Shown here: piece by piece, positions 24,228-34,902 of the stretch
Position numbering within the stretch: the stretch's first letter is position 1
Layout: every line of letters starts with the position of its first letter
Assembly: GCF_023276435.1 (NCBI RefSeq)
Contig: NZ_JALLPO010000047.1
Location: forward strand, 1 to 64,000
From: Sphaerisporangium perillae
GTDB taxonomy: Bacteria; Actinomycetota; Actinomycetes; Streptosporangiales; Streptosporangiaceae
Direction: 5' to 3'
DNA: 64,000 nt
Translations under genes and position numbers: made by a program
Notes under the pieces: model-generated
What the model was told of the DNA's origin: nothing
The model's input: the letters and a program-made list of their open reading frames with translations, nothing else
The model's database searches: none

Positions 24228-25649
24228 GTGGAACTTCATGAGTATGCGAGCCATGACGGCGTCGGGTTGCGGGAGCTGATCGCCGCGGGAGAGGTGACCG
24301 CGGCGGAGGTGGAGAGCGTCGCCAGGCGGGCCGTCGAGATGGCGGACGCGGAGGTGAACGGGCTCGCACTGCCGCCGTTCACCCCGGCGCTCGACCATGC
24401 GCCCGACGGGCCGCTGGCCGGAGTGCCTTTCCTGATCAAGGACAACGGCCCGGTGGCCGAGGGGATGCCGTTCTTCTGCGGGAGCCGGAGCATCGATGGG
24501 GTCGTGGCGCGGCACGACAGTGACGTGATGACGCGGTTACGGGCGGCGGGCCTGGTCACGCTCGGCCTCACCTCCGTGCCGGAGATGCTGATCAGTTTCT
24601 CCACCGAGTCGGTGAGGTTCGGGCCGACGCGCAACCCCTGGGATCCGGAGCGAGGGGTGGGCGGGTCGAGCGGGGGATCGGCGGCGATGGTCGCGGCCGG
24701 GGCCGTGCCTCTCGCGCACGGTAGCGACGGGGCGGGCTCCATCCGCATCCCGGCGTCGTGCTGCGGCCTCGTCGGGCTCAAGCCGAGCCGGGGACGGGTA
24801 CCGTGCGGGCCCGACCTGGGCGAGGTGCTGTTCGGGATCTCCATCGAGTCGGGGCTGAGCCGGACGGTCCGCGACACCGCGCACTATCTGGATGCGATCC
24901 AGGGTCCCGGCGTCGGCGACAAGTACACCGCCCCGCCGCCACGGCGCCCGTACGCCGAGGAGGTCGGGGCCGACCCGGGCCGGCTGAGGGTCGCGGTGAC
25001 GACGCGGGCCTGGTCGGGTGTGACGGTGGATCGGGAGGTGGTGGCGGCGGCCGTCGAGGCGGGCCGGAAGTTGGAGAAGCTGGGCCATCACGTCAGCGAG
25101 GCCGGGCCGGCCGTCGACGGGGACGCCATCATGCGGGCCATGGTGCCGTGCGCGATCGTCGCCGTCGCGGCGCCCCTGCTCACGGCGCTGCGCCCGCCGG
25201 ACCCGGCCAAGGTGGAGGCCGTCACCCTGCGGGCCTTCGAGGAGGCCGGGGAGATGAAGGCCCTGCGCCTGCTCGGCGCGTTCGACGCGCAGAACCAGGT
25301 GAGCCGGTCGGTGGGCGCGTTCTTCACGGAGTACGACCTGCTGGTGACCCCGACGCTCGGGCGGCTTCCCGCGCCGCACGGCACCCTCCGGTACAACGAT
25401 CCCGAGCACACCATGACGAGCTGGCTGGAGTCGATCTTCGATTACGGCCCGTTCACGGCGGTGTTCAACATCTCCGGCCAGCCCGCGATCAGCCTGCCGC
25501 TGGGCTGGAGCGAGGGCGGGCTGCCGATCGGAGTCCAGGTCGTCGCCCCCTACGGGCGTGAGGACCTGCTGCTCCGGGTCGCCGCCCAGCTCGAGGAGGC
25601 CATGCCCTGGGCCGGCCGCACCCCGCCGTCCTTCGTGGGGAATCGCTGA
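24228..25649 (+). CDS. Amidase (amidase signature family)
   Basis: This 473-residue amidase signature enzyme hydrolyses amide bonds by a Ser-cisSer-Lys triad. Lys71 lies in 'PFLIKDNGP', the cis-Ser in 'VGGSSGGSAAMV' (Ser147), and the nucleophile Ser171 in 'GSDGAGSIRIPASCCG'. The GTG at 24228 is chosen because GAGGGG precedes it by six bases and the protein then begins 'ELHEYASHDGVGLRELI', the usual family start; an ATG at 24204 is less likely. A perfect hairpin follows the stop. The substrate is not deducible. Confidence 0.9.
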   Translation: MELHEYASHDGVGLRELIAAGEVTAAEVESVARRAVEMADAEVNGLALPPFTPALDHAPDGPLAGVPFLIKDNGPVAEGMPFFCGSRSIDGVVARHDSDVMTRLRAAGLVTLGLTSVPEMLISFSTESVRFGPTRNPWDPERGVGGSSGGSAAMVAAGAVPLAHGSDGAGSIRIPASCCGLVGLKPSRGRVPCGPDLGEVLFGISIESGLSRTVRDTAHYLDAIQGPGVGDKYTAPPPRRPYAEEVGADPGRLRVAVTTRAWSGVTVDREVVAAAVEAGRKLEKLGHHVSEAGPAVDGDAIMRAMVPCAIVAVAAPLLTALRPPDPAKVEAVTLRAFEEAGEMKALRLLGAFDAQNQVSRSVGAFFTEYDLLVTPTLGRLPAPHGTLRYNDPEHTMTSWLESIFDYGPFTAVFNISGQPAISLPLGWSEGGLPIGVQVVAPYGREDLLLRVAAQLEEAMPWAGRTPPSFVGNR

Positions 25650-25664
25650 CGGCGCCCGGACCCG

Positions 25665-25696
25665 CCGATGGCGGCCGCGCCGGCGGCCGCCATCGG
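25665..25696 (+). terminator. Terminator hairpin after amidase
   Basis: CCGATGGCGGCCGC (25665-25678) pairs perfectly with GCGGCCGCCATCGG (25683-25696) around a GCCG loop, 16 bases after the amidase stop. Confidence 0.75.
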
Positions 25697-26213
25697 GTGG
25701 AAGGTCGGGGAAGGCTAGGAGTGCGGGCAGGTGTCGCGGTACTCCGAGATCGCGGCGCTCCTCGGCGCCGGGCACAGGAACTGCTCGTAGCGGGTGTCGT
25801 GGGGCGCGCGACGGCTGGGGACACGCCTTCCAGTGTTACGCCGAGATGTCGGTCGCTGGTAGGGGATGTGTCTCACCAGTTGCTGACTGCACCGTTGACG
25901 GGCCCGTAGCACGTATGTAACCTTTGGCCAACGGCCTGCAAGAATCTTGCAATTCTCTGTCCTGTTTCTTTCTATTCTCCGCAACTTCCGGCTGGAACGC
26001 ACTGCGTCCGTGCATCCGCCCGCCCCCATCCAGGGAGGCCACAGTGATGTCGGCCACGGCATCGCGCGGTCGGTCGCCGCCCGGCGACCCCCGGTCGCAG
26101 CACTCGTTTACTGCCAATTCCTCTGCCTCGAGATCATCACCCCCCGGCGACGACGGCGGACCCGCGAAGGCTCCGCCGCACCCAGTCGTTCCAGACGAGA
26201 GATAGAGAACGCG
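25697..26213. other. Intergenic, upstream of GH87 gene
   Basis: About 500 bases between the amidase terminator and the GH87 gene. It contains a less GC-rich patch around 25920-25990 likely to hold the GH87 promoter, but no clear -35/-10 pair could be chosen. A minus-strand frame ending at 25715 gives an unrecognised C-terminus and is not called. Confidence 0.4.
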
Positions 26214-29200
26214 ATGAGAATGAAGCACCCGGTGTTACGGCTGGTCGCGGCGATGCTCGCGGCCTGCCTGCTCGTTCTGGCGGGACCGGTACTGCCGGCC
26301 TCCGCGGCCGGTCCCAACCTGGCGGCCGGCAAGACCGTCACGGCCAGCAGCTTCGCCGACGTCTACCAGGCCGGCAACGTCAACGACGGCAATCAGGCCA
26401 CCTACTGGGAGAGCGCCAACAACGCCTTCCCGCAGTGGATCCAGGTGGACCTCGGATCCGCGCTCAGCGTGAACAGCGTCGTCCTCAAGCTCCCGACGTC
26501 AGGATGGGGCGCCCGCACCCAGACCCTCACCGTTCAGGGAAGCACCAACGGCTCGACCTTCTCCACCATCGTGGCGTCCGCCGGCTACGCCTTCGCCCCG
26601 GCGAGCAACAACACGGTGACGATCGACTTCGGCGCGACCACCACCCGGTACGTGCGGCTGAACATCACGGCCAACACCGGCTGGCCGGCCGGCCAGCTGT
26701 CGGAGTTCGAGGTCTACGGACCCACCACGGGCGACACCCAGGCGCCGAGCGCGCCGACCGGCCTCGCCTACACCCAGCCGGCCTCGGGGCAGATCAAGCT
26801 CACCTGGAACGCCTCCACCGACGACGTGGGCGTCACCGGCTACAACGTCTACGCCAACAACGCCCTGCGCGCCACCGTGGCGGGCAACGTCCTGACCTAC
26901 ACCGACGCCCAGCCCGACACCGCGACCGTGTCGTACCGCGTCACGGCCAAGGACGCGGCCGGCCACGAGTCGGCGAGCAGCAACACCGTCACCCGCACCG
27001 GCAGCGGGGGCGGCGGCGGTTCCAACCTGGCCGTCGGCAAGCCGATCTCCGCCTCGTCCACGGTCTACACGTTCGTGGCGGCCAACGCCAACGACGACAA
27101 CGTGGCGACCTACTGGGAAGGCGCCGGCAACAGCTACCCGAACACGCTGACCGTGCAGCTCGGGGCGAACGCGAGCGTCAACCAGGTCGTGGTGAAGCTG
27201 AACCCCGACAGCTCGTGGGGCACGCGCACGCAGACCATCCAGGTGCTCGGCCGCGAGCAGAGCTCCTCGTCGTTCGCCAACGTGTCGTCGGCGACGGTGT
27301 ACACCTTCAACCCGGCCTCCGGCAACACGGTGACGATCCCGGTGAGCGCCACGGTCGCCGACCTGCAGCTGAAGTTCACCTCCAACTCCGGCGCACCGGC
27401 CGGTCAGGTGGCCGAGCTGCAGGTCATCGGCACGCCGGCCCCGAACCCCGACCTGACGATCACCGGCCTGTCCTCGGCTCCCGCCGCCCCGGTGGAGACC
27501 GACGCGGTGACGCTGTCGGCCACGGTGAAGAACGCCGGGAACGCCGCCTCCGGCGCGACGGACGTCAACTTCTACCTCGGGAACACCAAGGTCGGCACCG
27601 CGAGCGTCGGCGGGCTGGCGGCCGGTGCGTCCGCGACCGTCTCGGCCGGCATCGGGCCCCGCGACGCGGGCACCTACCCGCTGAGCGCCAAGGTCGACGA
27701 GGCCAACGGCGTCATCGAGCAGAACGAGACCAACAACTCCTACACCAGTCCCTCCTCGCTCGTCGTCAAGCCGGTGGACAGCTCCGACCTGGTCGCCACG
27801 ACCAGCTGGACGCCGAGCAACCCGGCGAACGGCAACAACGTCACGTTCTCGGTGGCGATCAAGAACCAGGGCACCGTCGCCTCCGCGTCCGGCGCCCACG
27901 GCATCACGCTGACCCTCGCCAACGACTCCGGCACGGTCGTCAAGACGCTGACCGGCTCCTACAGCGGGGCCATCGCCGCCGGCGCCACCACGAGCCCGGT
28001 GAACCTCGGATCGTGGACGGCCGCCAACGGCAAGTACACCGTCAAGACGGTCCTGGCCAACGACGCCAACGAGCTGCCGGTCAAGCAGCAGAACAACACC
28101 AGCACCCAGTCGTTCTTCGTCGGCCGCGGCGCGAACATGCCCTACGACATGTACGAGGCCGAGGACGGGGTCGTCGGCGGCGGCGCGCAGGTCGTCGGGC
28201 CGAACAGGACCGTCGGCGACCTCGCGGGCGAGGCGTCGGGCCGCAGGGCCGTGACGCTGAACTCGAACGGCAGCTACGTCGAGTTCACGGCCAAGGCGAG
28301 CACGAACACCCTGGTCACCCGCTTCTCCATCCCGGACGCGGCGGGCGGCGGCGGTACCAGCTCGACCCTCAACATCTACGTGGACGGCACCTTCCTCAAG
28401 TCGATCGACCTGACGTCCAAGTACGCCTGGCTGTACGGCGACGAGACCAGCCCCGGCAACTCCCCCGGGTCGGGCGGGCCGCGTCACATCTACGACGAGG
28501 CCAGCGTCATGCTCGGCCAGACCGTCCAGGCCGGCAGCAAGATCAGACTGCAGAAGGACCCCGCCAACGGCACGACGTACGCCATCGACTTCATCAACCT
28601 GGAGCAGGTGTCGCCCATCGCCAACCCCGACACCGCGAAGTACGCGGTGCCGGCCGGCTTCACCCACCAGGACGTGCAGAACGCGCTCGACAAGGTGCGG
28701 ATGGACACCACGAACACCCTCGTGGGCGTCTACCTGCCGCCGGGCACCTACGACACCGCGCAGAAGTTCCAGGTGTACGGCAAGGCCGTCAAGGTGGTCG
28801 GCGCCGGCCCGTGGTACACCCAGTTCCGCGCGCCGACCACGCAGGAAAACACCGACGTCGGGTTCCGGGCGGAGGCGTCGGCGAACGGCTCCACGTTCTC
28901 CGGCTTCGCCTACTTCGGGAACTACACCTCGCGCATCGACGGTCCGGGCAAGGTGTTCGACTTCTCCAACGTGGCCGACATGGTGATCGACAACGTGTGG
29001 AACGAGCACACGGTCTGCCTGTACTGGGGCGCGAACACCGACCGCATCACGATCAAGAACTCCCGGATCCGTGACACGTTCGCCGACGGCATCAACATGA
29101 CCAACGGCAGCACCGACAACCACGTCACCAACATCGAGGCCCGCTCGACGGGCGACGACAGCTTCGCGCTGTTCTCGGCCATCGACGCCGGCGGCGCCGA

Positions 29201-29804
29201 CGAGAAGAACAACGTGTACGAGAACCTGACGTCCCTGCTGACCTGGCGCGCGGCGGGCGTCGCGGTCTACGGCGGGTACGCCAACACCTTCAGGAACATC
29301 TACATCGCCGACACGCTGGTCTACTCGGGCATCACGATCAGCTCGCTGGACTTCGGATACCCGATGAACGGCTTCGGCGCCGACCCGCCCACCCAGTTCC
29401 AGAACATCTCGATCGTCCGCGCGGGCGGGCACTTCTGGGGCGCGCAGACCTTCCCGGCCATCTGGGTGTTCTCGGCCTCGAAGGTGTTCCAGGGCATCCG
29501 CGTCAACGACGTGGACATCGTGGACCCGACCTACAGCGGCATCATGTTCCAGACGAACTACGTCGGGGGCCAGCCGCAGTTCCCGGTCAAGGACACGATC
29601 TTCACGAACGTCTCGATCAGCGGCGCGCACAAGAGCGGCGACGCCTACGACGCCAAGTCCGGCTTCGGCATCTGGGTGAACGAGATGCCCGAGGCGGGGC
29701 AGGGACCGGCGGTCGGCTCGGCCACGTTCAACAACCTCACGCTGAGCGACAACGCCGTCGACATCAAGAACACGACCTCCACCTTCACCATCGTCCGCAA
29801 CTGA
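26214..29804 (+). CDS. Secreted GH87 alpha-1,3-glucanase (mycodextranase type)
   Basis: This 1196-residue secreted protein should hydrolyse alpha-1,3-glucan, a fungal-wall and dental-plaque polymer. Domains in order: signal peptide (1-32), discoidin/F5-8C (35-172), fibronectin III (175-265), discoidin (272-408), two CARDB repeats (about 412-515, 522-635), a CBM6-like sandwich from 'YDMYEAEDGVV' (640-800), and a right-handed beta-helix (811-1196). The beta-helix carries Asp958 in 'TFADGINMTNGS' and Asp981-Asp982 in 'STGDDSFALFS'. An Asp followed 23 residues later by Asp-Asp is the GH87 catalytic pattern. The ATG at 26214 opens a clear signal peptide. A strong hairpin follows. Confidence 0.9.
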   Translation: MRMKHPVLRLVAAMLAACLLVLAGPVLPASAAGPNLAAGKTVTASSFADVYQAGNVNDGNQATYWESANNAFPQWIQVDLGSALSVNSVVLKLPTSGWGARTQTLTVQGSTNGSTFSTIVASAGYAFAPASNNTVTIDFGATTTRYVRLNITANTGWPAGQLSEFEVYGPTTGDTQAPSAPTGLAYTQPASGQIKLTWNASTDDVGVTGYNVYANNALRATVAGNVLTYTDAQPDTATVSYRVTAKDAAGHESASSNTVTRTGSGGGGGSNLAVGKPISASSTVYTFVAANANDDNVATYWEGAGNSYPNTLTVQLGANASVNQVVVKLNPDSSWGTRTQTIQVLGREQSSSSFANVSSATVYTFNPASGNTVTIPVSATVADLQLKFTSNSGAPAGQVAELQVIGTPAPNPDLTITGLSSAPAAPVETDAVTLSATVKNAGNAASGATDVNFYLGNTKVGTASVGGLAAGASATVSAGIGPRDAGTYPLSAKVDEANGVIEQNETNNSYTSPSSLVVKPVDSSDLVATTSWTPSNPANGNNVTFSVAIKNQGTVASASGAHGITLTLANDSGTVVKTLTGSYSGAIAAGATTSPVNLGSWTAANGKYTVKTVLANDANELPVKQQNNTSTQSFFVGRGANMPYDMYEAEDGVVGGGAQVVGPNRTVGDLAGEASGRRAVTLNSNGSYVEFTAKASTNTLVTRFSIPDAAGGGGTSSTLNIYVDGTFLKSIDLTSKYAWLYGDETSPGNSPGSGGPRHIYDEASVMLGQTVQAGSKIRLQKDPANGTTYAIDFINLEQVSPIANPDTAKYAVPAGFTHQDVQNALDKVRMDTTNTLVGVYLPPGTYDTAQKFQVYGKAVKVVGAGPWYTQFRAPTTQENTDVGFRAEASANGSTFSGFAYFGNYTSRIDGPGKVFDFSNVADMVIDNVWNEHTVCLYWGANTDRITIKNSRIRDTFADGINMTNGSTDNHVTNIEARSTGDDSFALFSAIDAGGADEKNNVYENLTSLLTWRAAGVAVYGGYANTFRNIYIADTLVYSGITISSLDFGYPMNGFGADPPTQFQNISIVRAGGHFWGAQTFPAIWVFSASKVFQGIRVNDVDIVDPTYSGIMFQTNYVGGQPQFPVKDTIFTNVSISGAHKSGDAYDAKSGFGIWVNEMPEAGQGPAVGSATFNNLTLSDNAVDIKNTTSTFTIVRN

Positions 29805-29862
29805 CCCTGATCTCCGCACCGGCGCGCGGGGCATGACCGGCCCCGCCCGCCGCCCGATGACC

Positions 29863-29902
29863 GCAGTGCCGCCGGCGGGAGGACCCCCGCCGGCGGCACT
29901 GC
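29863..29902 (+). terminator. Strong hairpin after GH87 gene
   Basis: A perfect 17-bp stem (29863-29879 with 29886-29902) encloses the 6-base loop AGGACC, 58 bases after the GH87 stop. Confidence 0.8.
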
Positions 29903-29969
29903 CGCGTCCGCGCTCTCGCCCGGGCTGGGGTAGCTTCCCTTCCGCATCGACATGACGGAAAGGACCTCC

Positions 29970-30374
29970 ATGACAGGCGTCGAGTTCGGCACTCCCCCGG
30001 CGTTGCCGGCGACCAACGGGTACAGCCACGTGGCCAGCGTGCCGCCGGGCAGCCGGCTCGTGTGGACCTCCGGTCAGGTGCCGATCGCCGCGGACGGCAC
30101 CGTCGCGGCCCCCGGCGACTGGGAGGCCCAGACGCGCCAGGTGATGCGGAACGTCGGCGCCGCGCTGGAGGCGGGCGGCGCCACCTGGGACGACGTGTTC
30201 AAGCTCACGATCTTCGTCGTGGACACCTCGGCGCTGGCCACCGTCCGGGCCGTGCGGGACGAGTTCGTCAACGTGGAACGGCCTCCGGCGAGCTCGCTCG
30301 TGCAGGTCGCGGGGCTGTTCCGGCCGGACCTCCTCATCGAGATCGAGGCCGTGGCCGCGGTTCCCGAGCGCTGA
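29970..30374 (+). CDS. RidA-family imine deaminase-like protein
   Basis: This 134-residue protein is of the RidA/YjgF family; members hydrolyse reactive enamine/imine intermediates to keto acids. 'VWTSGQVPIAADG' is the family signature strand, 'TWDDVFKLTIFV' the middle helix, and the key Arg is Arg104 in 'NVERPPASSLVQVAGL'. The ATG at 29970 has AAAGGA five bases upstream; an earlier in-frame ATG at 29952 is less likely. It is convergent with glpD, 46 bases away. Confidence 0.9.
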   Translation: MTGVEFGTPPALPATNGYSHVASVPPGSRLVWTSGQVPIAADGTVAAPGDWEAQTRQVMRNVGAALEAGGATWDDVFKLTIFVVDTSALATVRAVRDEFVNVERPPASSLVQVAGLFRPDLLIEIEAVAAVPER

Positions 30375-30420
30375 CGCCGGGCCACGGGGCGTTTCGCTTG
30401 GCGATGAGCACGCCCGCGGG

Positions 30421-32133
30421 TCAGGCTCGCACGGGCGTGGCCTCGGAGCCGGGGGTCGTCAGGTGAGCGCGGGCGGCGTCGGCTGAGAGGTCGTCGGGCT
30501 GGTGCTCGGCGGCCTGGTCGGCCTGGACGAGCGTCGCGTAGTCCTCCGTCTGGCGTCGAACGTCCACCTCGTCCCACCCGAGGACCGGAGCCATGAGCGC
30601 GGCCACCTCCGGCGCGGCGGCCAGGCCGCGGTCGCGTTCCTCGATCGCGATGCGGGTGCGGCGGGCCAGCACGTCCTCCAGGTTCCGTGCCCCTTCGTGC
30701 GAGGCCGCGTACACCGCCTCCGCCCGGAGGTAGTCCCCCGCGCCGGCGAGCGGCCGGCCGAGGGAGGGGTCGGCCTCGATCATCTGGAGGAGATCCTCGA
30801 CGGCCGAGCCGTAGCGCCGGAGCAGGCGCTCGACGCGGGCGACGTCCAGGCCGGCCCGCGCGGCCAGGTGGACGCGGCGGTTCCACAGCGCCTCGTACCC
30901 CTCCGCGCCGAAGAGAGGCAGCCGGTCGGTGACCGACGCGGGAACGCCCCCGACGAGCTCCCGCGCGGCCACGTCGACCGCGTCCTTGGCCATGACCCGG
31001 TAGGTGGTGTACTTGCCGCCGGCGACGACGACGAGGCCCGGCGCCGGCCGCGCGACGGTGTGTTCCCGGGACAGTTTGGCGGTGTCGGACGCGTCGCCGG
31101 CCAGCAGCGGCCGCAGGCCCGCGTACACCCCTTCGATGTCGTCATGGGTGATCGGCGTGTTCAGCACCGCGTTGACGTGGTCGAGCAGGTAGTCGATGTC
31201 GGCCTGGCTGGCCACCGGGTGCGCCTTGCTGAGGGTCCAGTCGGTGTCGGTGGTCCCGATGATCCAGTGCCGGCCCCACGGGATGACGAAGAGCACGCTC
31301 TTCTCCGTACGGAGGATGAGGCCGGTGTTGAGGGTGATCCGGTCCCGCGGGACCGTGATGTGCACTCCCTTGGACGCCCGGACGCTGAGGCCGCCCTCGG
31401 CGCCCGTCATCCGGCGGGTCTCCTCGGTCCACACGCCGGTGGCGTTGATCACCTGGCGGGCGCGGACGACGATCTCCTGGTCGCTCTCCAGGTCGCGCAC
31501 GCGGGCGCCGGTCACCCGTTCGCCGTCGCGGACCAGCCCGGTGACCTGGGCGCCGGTCGCGACGGCGGCGCCGTACTGCGCGGCGGTGCGGGCCAGGGTC
31601 ATCGTGAAGCGCGCGTCGTCGACCCGCGCGTCGAAATACTGGACGGCGCCGATCAGCGCCTCGGGGCGCAGGGCCGGGGCGACGGCCAGGGCACGGCGCC
31701 GGCTCAGCTGGCGATGGCGCGGGAGGACGCGCTTGCCGTCGAGCACGTCGTACAGGGTCACGCCCGCGCCGACGTAGAACCGCTCCCACAGCCGGTGCCG
31801 GAGCGGGAACAGGAACGGCACGGGCCGCACCAGGTGGGGCGCGAGCCGGGTCAGCAGCAGGGCCCGCTCCTTGAGCGCCTCTCTGACCAGCTTGAAGTCG
31901 AGTTGTTCGAGGTAACGCAGGCCGCCGTGGATGAGCTTGCTGGACCGGCTGGACGTGCCCGCCGCCCAGTCCCGGGCCTCAACGAGCGCGACCGACAGGC
32001 CGCGCGACACCGCGTCGAGCGCCGCTCCGGCGCCGACCACTCCGCCGCCGATGACCAGCACGTCGAATTCGTCATCGGCCATCCGTCGCAGGCTCGTCGC
32101 GCGGTACGACGGTCCCATCGGTACAGGGTTCAC
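30421..32133 (-). CDS. glpD: Glycerol-3-phosphate dehydrogenase, FAD-dependent
   Basis: This 570-residue membrane-associated flavoenzyme oxidises glycerol-3-phosphate to dihydroxyacetone phosphate and passes electrons to quinone. The FAD motif is 'DVLVIGGGVVGAGAALDA' about 25 residues in. 'GTSSRSSKLIHGGLRYLEQ' is the GlpD signature, 'IIGTTDTDWTL' and 'GGKYTTYRVMA' are later family motifs, and the C-terminal cap domain is complete. GTG at 32133 follows GAGGAG by eight bases. It is the last gene of glpF-glpK-glpD, 82 bases after glpK. Confidence 0.96.
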   Translation of the reverse strand: MNPVPMGPSYRATSLRRMADDEFDVLVIGGGVVGAGAALDAVSRGLSVALVEARDWAAGTSSRSSKLIHGGLRYLEQLDFKLVREALKERALLLTRLAPHLVRPVPFLFPLRHRLWERFYVGAGVTLYDVLDGKRVLPRHRQLSRRRALAVAPALRPEALIGAVQYFDARVDDARFTMTLARTAAQYGAAVATGAQVTGLVRDGERVTGARVRDLESDQEIVVRARQVINATGVWTEETRRMTGAEGGLSVRASKGVHITVPRDRITLNTGLILRTEKSVLFVIPWGRHWIIGTTDTDWTLSKAHPVASQADIDYLLDHVNAVLNTPITHDDIEGVYAGLRPLLAGDASDTAKLSREHTVARPAPGLVVVAGGKYTTYRVMAKDAVDVAARELVGGVPASVTDRLPLFGAEGYEALWNRRVHLAARAGLDVARVERLLRRYGSAVEDLLQMIEADPSLGRPLAGAGDYLRAEAVYAASHEGARNLEDVLARRTRIAIEERDRGLAAAPEVAALMAPVLGWDEVDVRRQTEDYATLVQADQAAEHQPDDLSADAARAHLTTPGSEATPVRA

Positions 32134-32215
32134 AGTGAGGGCTCCTCATTCGCCGGAACGTGGGGAAGGCCGGAGCCGCGCTCGCCGCCGAGCGCGGCCC
32201 CGGTGAAGGGGGTGG

Positions 32216-33733
<1,518 letters not shown>

Positions 33734-33767
33734 GTGATTCCTTCTCCTTGAGCTGGTTCGGGGGATG

Positions 33768-34595
33768 TCAGGCGGCTTCGTACGCGGGCTTCGCGGGCAA
33801 CTGGCCCGGCTCGGGCCCCTCCTCGGGCGGCAGGAACCGTCCCACGAGGGCCTGGTAGAGACCGGCGCCGATCAGGCCGCCGATGACGGGGGCCACGATG
33901 GGCACCCAGAAGTAGAGGTTGCCGTACTGATCCTTGAAGGCGGTCTCGTAACCGGTGAGGAAGGAGGCGAGGCGCGGGCCGAAGTCGCGCGCCGGGTTGA
34001 TGGCGTACCCCGCGTCGGTCCCCCACGCCATGCCGATCGCCACGACCAGCAGGCCGATCACGAACGGCGCCAGGTTGGCGGCGGGCGGCGAGTTGCGCAG
34101 GTCGGTGATGGCGAGGATGAGGAACAGCAGGATGGCGGTGCCGATGATCTGGTCGCGGAAGGCGCCCCACTCGGTGACGGGCAGCGCCCCGTTGCCGGGC
34201 AGCGTCGAGAAGACGCCCTGAGTCTTGATCGTGAGACCGGGGTCGACCTTGGCCAGCACCTCGCTGTAGTTCCACCGGACGAGAAGCGCGGCCACGAAGG
34301 CGCCCGCGGTCTGAGCGAGGGAGTACGGCAGCACCTTGCGCCACTCGAAGCCCTTGAACACCGCGAGCGCGATCGTGACCGCCGGGTTCAGATGCGCGCC
34401 ACTGATCCGGCCGGCCACGTAGACACCGAGCGTGACGCCGAGGCCCCACGCCCAGGCGATGCTGTCGTGGTCACCGATGCCGCCGCCGACGACCTGGGCG
34501 ACCACGCCCACTCCGAACAGGATCAGGACCATGGTCCCCGCGAACTCGGCAGCCAACTCGCCGAGCATCCCTCGGGCCTTCAGTCGTTCCGCCAT
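33768..34595 (-). CDS. glpF: Glycerol facilitator (aquaglyceroporin)
   Basis: This 275-residue major intrinsic protein has six TM helices plus two half-helices carrying the pore motifs 'GAHLNPAVT' and '[11 protein letters not shown]'. Asp after the second NPAR marks glycerol-conducting GlpF rather than water channels. The insert '[17 protein letters not shown]' is typical. GAGGAGG five bases before the ATG gives a strong ribosome site. It is first in the glpF-glpK-glpD operon and divergent from the IclR regulator, with palindromic operators in the shared region. Confidence 0.96.
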   Translation of the reverse strand: MAERLKARGMLGELAAEFAGTMVLILFGVGVVAQVVGGGIGDHDSIAWAWGLGVTLGVYVAGRISGAHLNPAVTIALAVFKGFEWRKVLPYSLAQTAGAFVAALLVRWNYSEVLAKVDPGLTIKTQGVFSTLPGNGALPVTEWGAFRDQIIGTAILLFLILAITDLRNSPPAANLAPFVIGLLVVAIGMAWGTDAGYAINPARDFGPRLASFLTGYETAFKDQYGNLYFWVPIVAPVIGGLIGAGLYQALVGRFLPPEEGPEPGQLPAKPAYEAA

Positions 34596-34703
34596 TGCTC
34601 CTCCTCACATGCCATGCCGCCTCGCCGGTCCGCGTACGGAGCGGATCGTTCACGCGGGGCGGGGTCGTCCGATATGGCGCGACGCACCTCACGGCTGCCG
34701 GGG

Positions 34704-34732
34704 ACGCTAAGTGAGGGTTGAGGGCGGGTCAA
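34704..34732 (-). promoter_or_regulatory. Predicted glpF promoter
   Basis: On the minus strand TTGACC (34732-34727) and TAGCGT (34709-34704) are separated by 17 bases, giving a transcript with about 100 bases of leader before glpF. The first GylR-like palindrome sits 12 bases upstream of this -35. Confidence 0.5.
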
Positions 34733-34743
34733 CGGCACAATGC

Positions 34744-34754
34744 CGACAATGTCG
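34744..34754. promoter_or_regulatory. GylR-like operator 1
   Basis: CGACAATGTCG is a perfect 11-bp palindrome with a central A/T base, inside the wider shared core GCCGACA(A/T)TGTCGAAC. It is next to the predicted glpF promoter. Confidence 0.6.
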
Positions 34755-34860
34755 AACACTAGTCAGCGATGTCATACGGGATTATCGTTTCCCCCCTATG
34801 ACCGAGATGTCACAACGCCAAGTGTGCAGCGGATTATCGCGATCTTCACGGCCAAGGCGC

Positions 34861-34871
34861 CGACATTGTCG
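34861..34871. promoter_or_regulatory. GylR-like operator 2
   Basis: CGACATTGTCG is identical to operator 1 apart from the central base and shares the flanking GC and AAC. It overlaps the TTGTCG -35 of the regulator gene's own predicted promoter (with TAGCAT at 34890-34895, 18-base spacer), indicating autoregulation. Centres of the two sites are 117 bp apart. Confidence 0.6.
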
Positions 34872-34902
34872 AACGTTCGCCGACCGCACTAGCATCGACG
34901 GC

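Noticed and set aside
25715-25810. Minus-strand C-terminal fragment ending 'EYRDTCPHS'
   Set aside because: Looks like a protein end but I could not place it in a family, and it has no upstream continuation.
26499-30029. 1176-codon minus-strand frame opposite the GH87 gene
   Set aside because: High-GC shadow: Val/Arg/Gly-rich with no domain, while the plus strand has signal peptide, domains and catalytic residues.
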